DNA of 8,846 nucleotides from JBAZWE01 sp041660545 (lineage in GTDB: Bacteria > Actinomycetota > Thermoleophilia > BMS3ABIN01): NCBI GenBank assembly GCA_041660545.1, contig JBAZWE010000080.1, positions 1 through 8,846 of the forward strand, given 5' to 3'. This document shows positions 5,438-8,846 of this stretch, one piece after another. Positions within the stretch are counted from its first letter, which is position 1; each line of letters starts with the position of its first letter. The translations under genes and the position numbers were made by a program. A model generated the notes under the pieces. The model was given only the letters and a program-made list of their open reading frames with translations. It was not told the origin of the DNA and searched no databases.

Positions 5438-5474
5438 TCGTGTAAGGCGACTAAGCCCCTGGAGGTGAACGGCT

Positions 5475-5606
5475 ATGCTGGAATTCATCCTGATATTGTT
5501 TTTTGTTCTTGTGCTGGCACCGATTGTCGGGGTACTCACTTACTGCGGTATCAAGGGTACATGCAAACCAAGCGAAGACGAACACGAAAATGCCCAGAAG
5601 TCGTAG
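5475..5606 (+). CDS. Small single-pass membrane protein, 43 residues, unknown function
   Basis: ATG at 5475 is preceded by GGAGG with a 9-nt spacer, and the frame ends in TAG at 5604-5606. Residues 3-22 form one strongly hydrophobic helix (starting EFILILFFVLVLAPIVGVL). A short loop YCGIKGTC with two cysteines follows, then a charged tail KPSEDEHENAQKS. The strong binding site, the upstream promoter-like pair and the clean helix-plus-tail layout support a real gene despite its size. It lies 57 bp before the DUF192 lipoprotein start on the same strand and may share its transcript. Its role is unknown. Small proteins of this shape often act by binding a larger membrane partner, but nothing here says which. 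Confidence 0.65.
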   Translation: MLEFILILFFVLVLAPIVGVLTYCGIKGTCKPSEDEHENAQKS

Positions 5607-5662
5607 GGCGCAGGTTGATGGCGGGTAGACCACAACCGGGGGAATCTGTTTTAATATGACAC

Positions 5663-6238
5663 ATGTTTAAACGAATCATACTTTCTGGCGAAAAGGCTGC
5701 GGTAAGAACGCAGCCTTTCGCATGCGCGGCCAGGCTTGCGGTGGCGGCGATCCTGCTGCTGATGGTACCGGCCTTTATGTCTGGCTGCGGTGATTCTCCG
5801 AACGCGACTGATAAGACCGTATCCCCCACTTCATCAGGATCCTCAACTTCCTCAGGCGCGATGACCTCAACCAGCGGGTCAGAAGTCACCTTTCACACTA
5901 CTACTGGAGACTCGACCCTCAAGGTCGAGGTCGCCCGTACGGCCGCGGAAAAACAGAAGGGGTTGATGGGCATAAGTTCCATGGAGGCCGACAGCGGCAT
6001 GATATTCGTCTGGGACGACCCCATCACGACAGGTTTCTGGATGAAGAACACATTCATACCCCTGTCCATCGCTTTTATCTTGGGTGACGGGACCATCATA
6101 GATATCCAGGAGATGGAAGCCCAGACGCTGAACCCGCACGCACCCGGCAAGCCATTTCTTTACGCGGTCGAAGCCAACAAGGGTTATTATTCCCAGCACG
6201 GGATCAAGGTCGGGGATAAAGCGGAGATTAAATTATAG
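5663..6238 (+). CDS. DUF192 family lipoprotein
   Basis: The 191-residue product has a lipobox ending FMSGC at Cys42, a Ser/Thr-rich linker (about residues 44-75) and then a complete DUF192 domain. The domain signature includes EKQKGLMGISSM (96-107), GMIFVWDD, FWMKNTFIPLSIAFI (125-139), GTIIDIQEM and YAVEANKGYYSQHGIKVGD. The family is widespread in bacteria and archaea and its biochemical role is not established. This version should sit on the outer face of the membrane. The start is uncertain: the ATG at 5663 has no good ribosome binding site, gives a long 41-residue leader, and is followed within the coding region by a strong hairpin at 5688-5721. An in-frame GTG at 5741, with AGG 6 nt upstream, would leave a short signal peptide and place the hairpin in the leader. 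The gene converges with whiG, with 24 bp between stops. Confidence 0.9.
   Translation: MFKRIILSGEKAAVRTQPFACAARLAVAAILLLMVPAFMSGCGDSPNATDKTVSPTSSGSSTSSGAMTSTSGSEVTFHTTTGDSTLKVEVARTAAEKQKGLMGISSMEADSGMIFVWDDPITTGFWMKNTFIPLSIAFILGDGTIIDIQEMEAQTLNPHAPGKPFLYAVEANKGYYSQHGIKVGDKAEIKL
5688..5721 (+). promoter_or_regulatory. Strong RNA hairpin at the 5' end of the DUF192 gene (attenuator or terminator candidate)
   Basis: The arm at 5688-5701 (GCGAAAAGGCTGCG) pairs with CGCAGCCTTTCGC at 5709-5721 as 13 base pairs with one bulged A and a 7-nt loop GTAAGAA. It follows the 43-residue ORF by 81 bp. It has only TTT within its 3' arm and no long T-run afterwards, so intrinsic termination is doubtful. It could also mask or control the start of the lipoprotein. 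Confidence 0.55.
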
Positions 6239-6262
6239 GCAAGAACGGTCTTGGCTCCAGCG

Positions 6263-7051
6263 TCAGCTGAGCGGCGCCGGCTCGACCTGATCCTTGAGGC
6301 GGCCCTTGAGCCTGAGGATAGCCTTCGTGTGCAGCTGCGAGATGCGCGATTCCGTCACACCGAGGACATCGCCGATCTCTCTCAACGTCAAACCTTCATA
6401 ATAATAGAGCGCGATAACGATCTTCTCGCGTTCAGGCAGGTTGGAGATCGCGTGCGCGAGCCTCTCTTTCACTTCCGTGATATCGACCACCTGGGCCGGA
6501 TCCTTGCTCGACTTGTCCTCTATCGTATCGATCAGCGCCACGGACTCTGTGCCGGTGCTGGAGATCGTCCACAGTTCCTCAAGCGCTACCATGGAACTGC
6601 TGCTGATGCGCGTGAGCGCCTCGTGGAACTCCTGCATGGTCAGGTTTAGATCCTTGGCCAGCTCTTCATCTGTGGGCGCGCGGTGCAGCTTGTTCTCGAG
6701 CGCGGCGCTGCTTTTTTCGATCTGCCTCGCCATGCTGCGCACCGAACGCGGAACCCAGTCGAGCGAACGCAGTTCGTCGAGGATGGAACCCTTGACGCGG
6801 GTGATGGCATAGGTTTCGAACTTGATATTGCGTGAGAGATCGAAACGTTCGATCGCGCCTATCAAGCCCAGCAGCCCGTAGCTGATCAGATCGGATTCAT
6901 CCACGTGGGATGGAAAATTGGTCCCCATACGGCCCGCTACATATTTGACGAGAGGTGCATAGTTGAGGATAAGCCTGTCCCTGGCTTTCGGATCGGCATC
7001 CTCTTTATACCTGCGCCATAACTCGAGTATTTCTTTATCTTCTTCCGGCAT
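6263..7051 (-). CDS. whiG: WhiG/FliA-family RNA polymerase sigma factor (sigma-28 type)
   Basis: The 262-residue sigma factor has the three-domain layout of the FliA/WhiG group. Region 2 spans about 22-100 (DLISYGLLGLIGAIERFD, then FETYAITRVKGSILDELR and SLDWVPRSVR). Region 3 spans about 102-180. Region 4 carries LPEREKIVIALYYYEGLTL and the helix-turn-helix LREIGDVLGVTESRISQLHTKA (about 205-245). Members direct transcription of motility or, in actinobacteria, sporulation and development genes. Position after dprA and xerC favours the actinobacterial WhiG branch, though FliA is possible if the organism is flagellated. ATG at 7051 has only a weak purine-rich AGAGA just upstream. The gap of 24 bp after xerC suggests one transcript. 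Anti-sigma or flagellar genes are not seen in the window. Confidence 0.93.
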   Translation of the reverse strand: MPEEDKEILELWRRYKEDADPKARDRLILNYAPLVKYVAGRMGTNFPSHVDESDLISYGLLGLIGAIERFDLSRNIKFETYAITRVKGSILDELRSLDWVPRSVRSMARQIEKSSAALENKLHRAPTDEELAKDLNLTMQEFHEALTRISSSSMVALEELWTISSTGTESVALIDTIEDKSSKDPAQVVDITEVKERLAHAISNLPEREKIVIALYYYEGLTLREIGDVLGVTESRISQLHTKAILRLKGRLKDQVEPAPLS

Positions 7052-7075
7052 TCTCTATTCTGTCTATTATTTAAA

Positions 7076-8020
7076 TTACCGGCGAGCCCTGGGGTGGGAA
7101 TTTTCATAAACCCGCCTCAGATGGGCGCCGCTTACATGCGTATAACGCTGGGTCGTCGAAATCGAAGCGTGACCCAGTAATTCCTGTACCGCCCTTAGAT
7201 CCGCGCCCCCTTCGAGAAGGTGAGTCGCGAAGCAATGCCTGAACACGTGTGACGATGTCCTTGTCTTTACCGCTGCCATTCTAACGTATTTGGTGGTTCT
7301 GCGCCTGATATCCGACGTGCCCAGCTGATTCCCGCGCGAAGATAGAAACAGGGCGTCGACTTCTCCGGCGCCATCTTCCCCTTCAGAAACCAGGTCAGGC
7401 CGTCCTTTTTTCAAATATTCCCGGATTGCATGAATTGCAACCTCCCCCACCGGCAAAATCCGGGTTTTGTCTCCCTTGCCGGTCACCCTGATTTCTTCCT
7501 GCTCGAAGTCCAGATCCGACATTTTCACGTTTATGACTTCTTCGCTTCTGAGCCCGCAGCTGTACATAAGCTCGAAAATTGCACGATCCCGCAGTCCTAG
7601 CGGCTTTCTGGTCTCGATGGCTTCCAGAAATGATTCCACCTCGGAAGGCCTGAGCACGACCGGCAGCTTTTTCGGCAGTTTCGGAGAATTCAGCGAGTCT
7701 GCCGGACTGTATTCAAGCAGGCCCTCTGATCTGCAGAAACGAAACAGGCCGCGCACCGCCGAGAGCTTGCGGCTGATGCTCGATTTCTCGTATTTGGCGT
7801 TCGCCATGTGTGCGGCATATCGCCGCAGAAACCGGTAATCGATCTCCTTTGGGAACTCTCTGCCGTCCCTTGCGACATAGCGCAGGAAATGACGGCAGTC
7901 GCGCCTATAGGCGACTACCGTTTTCTGGGAATTGCCGAGCTGATTCAATGAAGCGAGATATCGCTCCAGAATCGCCAGATCGGCATCCCTCGCCTCTCCT
8001 GGTTTATATGCGGCTTCCAA
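7076..8020 (-). CDS. xerC: Tyrosine recombinase XerC
   Basis: The 314-residue product is a normal-length site-specific recombinase for chromosome dimer resolution at dif, working in the cytoplasm with XerD. The N-terminal SAM-like DNA-binding domain spans about 14-105. The catalytic residues are all present: R158 (CGLRSEE), K182 (TGKGDKTR), H258-x-x-R261 (HVFRH), H284 (LLGHASIST) and nucleophile Y293 (TQRYTHV). The C-terminal HLRRVYENSHPRARR is XerC-like. An insertion of acidic residues (SEGEDGAGEVD, about 212-222) lies between strand and helix elements. The start is TTG at 8020: an in-frame stop lies two codons upstream and no good ribosome binding site is visible, so the true start could be slightly downstream. 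A 98-bp gap follows dprA, with a minus-strand TTGACA (8082-8087) and a weak TGTGAT 19 bp on. A separate promoter is therefore possible. Confidence 0.94.
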   Translation of the reverse strand: MEAAYKPGEARDADLAILERYLASLNQLGNSQKTVVAYRRDCRHFLRYVARDGREFPKEIDYRFLRRYAAHMANAKYEKSSISRKLSAVRGLFRFCRSEGLLEYSPADSLNSPKLPKKLPVVLRPSEVESFLEAIETRKPLGLRDRAIFELMYSCGLRSEEVINVKMSDLDFEQEEIRVTGKGDKTRILPVGEVAIHAIREYLKKGRPDLVSEGEDGAGEVDALFLSSRGNQLGTSDIRRRTTKYVRMAAVKTRTSSHVFRHCFATHLLEGGADLRAVQELLGHASISTTQRYTHVSGAHLRRVYENSHPRARR

Positions 8021-8118
8021 TTTATATCAAATTACTTGAGTTTCTATATTTTCGACATCACAGGCTATTCATCCTTTTTTGTGTCAAATATCTTCGCATT
8101 CGGCAACGCGGATCAGCT

Positions 8119-8846
8119 TCAGTTGCAGCGGCGATAACCATACCCCTGCTCGAACCTGACCAGGCCCCTGATCTCGAGTGAAACCAGCGCGGCGGCTGTA
8201 GCAGCACCGTCCAGACCGGAGTTTACCGCCAGTTCGTCCTGATGCCGGGAAGCTGCGCCGGTTGCATTGAGAACGAGCTGCTCATCCTCATCCAGGTCTT
8301 GCGGAGTCTCGTGGACCGATGCGTCCGGTACCGATTCCGGTTTTATGCCGTAATCTTCAAGGATATCGCCGGCTGCTGTCACAATCGTGGCACCGGTGCT
8401 GACGAGACGGTTGGGACCGATGGAGAGTTCAGAGAAGATGCTGCCGGGAACGGCGAAAACATCCCTGCCCTGATCGAGCGCAAAGTCCGCGGTAATGAGC
8501 GCCCCGCTTTTTTCTTTTGCCTCGACCACGACCACCCCGCGTGAAAGCCCCGATATTATGCGGTTACGCGCCGGAAACCGCCAGGGGCGCGGTTTGGTTC
8601 CAGGCGGAAATTCGGAGATAACCAGACCGGCTTTAAGTAATGATGCGTATAAACGCCGGTTGGTGGCCGGATAAACGATATCCGGGCCGCAGCCGAGCAC
8701 GGCGATGCTTCCACCGCGAGATTCCAGAGCGCCACGATGAGCCGCCGAGTCGATGCCGAACGCCATGCCGCTGACGACGCAAACGCCGCTCTGTGACAGG
8801 CCCTCTGCGAGCGAGGTTGCCGCATCGATCGCATAACTGGATGCGC
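8119..8846 (-). CDS. dprA: DNA processing protein DprA/Smf, partial (N-terminus beyond window)
   Basis: The frame is open to the right window edge with 241 visible residues; by comparison with the family, about the first 100-120 are missing. The ATG at 8766 is internal, because the preceding 26 codons (including AEGLSQSGVCVVSG) match the DprA Rossmann core. That core continues with GMAFGIDSAAHRGALESRGG, AVLGCGPDIVYPATN, ISEFPPGT and FPARNRIISGLS. Next come VVVEAKEKSGALITA and VFAVPGSIFSELSIGPNRLV. A C-terminal winged-helix-like domain (about the last 60 residues, ending GYGYRRCN) follows. DprA binds incoming single-stranded DNA and loads RecA during transformation, and also exists in non-competent bacteria. 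The usual Arg in the G-L-A-R-G-I-D motif is Phe here, and FPxRNR has Ala at x. It heads the visible dprA, xerC, whiG cluster. Confidence 0.95.
   Translation of the reverse strand, partial: ASSYAIDAATSLAEGLSQSGVCVVSGMAFGIDSAAHRGALESRGGSIAVLGCGPDIVYPATNRRLYASLLKAGLVISEFPPGTKPRPWRFPARNRIISGLSRGVVVVEAKEKSGALITADFALDQGRDVFAVPGSIFSELSIGPNRLVSTGATIVTAAGDILEDYGIKPESVPDASVHETPQDLDEDEQLVLNATGAASRHQDELAVNSGLDGAATAAALVSLEIRGLVRFEQGYGYRRCN

Noticed and set aside
6240..6253. Small inverted repeat CAAGA/TCTTG between the DUF192 and whiG stops
   Set aside because: It has only five AT-rich pairs and no T-run, which is not enough to call a bidirectional terminator.

Overview
The window looks like chromosomal DNA from a little-characterised, probably uncultured, member of the Actinobacteria. 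On the minus strand of the right half, dprA, xerC and a WhiG/FliA-type sigma factor follow one another, an order I recall from actinobacterial chromosomes such as Streptomyces. Several genes use TTG starts, and three proteins (two clearly, one less so) carry lipoprotein signals. The taxonomic placement is inferred from gene order and protein style only. No marker gene settles it.

Layout, left to right. Positions 1-287 hold the 5' end of a minus-strand lipoprotein gene that runs off the window. Positions 288-2289 form an AT-rich accessory strip. It carries an intact membrane acyltransferase gene (536-1552), possible insertion-sequence debris, a selenocysteine-tRNA-like sequence whose 3' half is well formed but whose 5' half is not (1671-1773), and a frameshifted small gene remnant (2011-2189). 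Positions 2290-3822 hold a GC-rich gene for a large exported lipoprotein of unknown family with four closely spaced cysteine pairs. Positions 3823-4260 hold a tRNA-Ala(GGC) gene with a clear promoter and terminator, plus an inverted copy of its T-arm about 70 bp beyond its 3' end.

The right half is more conventional. A minus-strand MscS-type mechanosensitive channel gene (4357-5193) has the end of its coding sequence, with the stop codon, present in three tandem 43-bp copies next to a palindromic repeat element. A 43-residue membrane peptide gene (5475-5606) and a DUF192 lipoprotein gene (5663-6238) follow on the plus strand. These converge on the minus-strand dprA (partial), xerC, whiG cluster (6263-8846).

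The right-hand genes cover DNA uptake and protection (DprA), chromosome dimer resolution (XerC), alternative transcription (sigma) and osmotic protection (MscS). The left strip appears to be a remodelled accessory segment lying between a tRNA-Sec-like sequence and tRNA-Ala. I see no CRISPR array, no complete mobile element and no clear new multi-gene system. The more unusual signals are the half-formed tRNA-Sec, the repeated mscS gene end, the unrecognised four-cysteine-pair lipoprotein, and a 13-bp hairpin inside the annotated start of the DUF192 gene.
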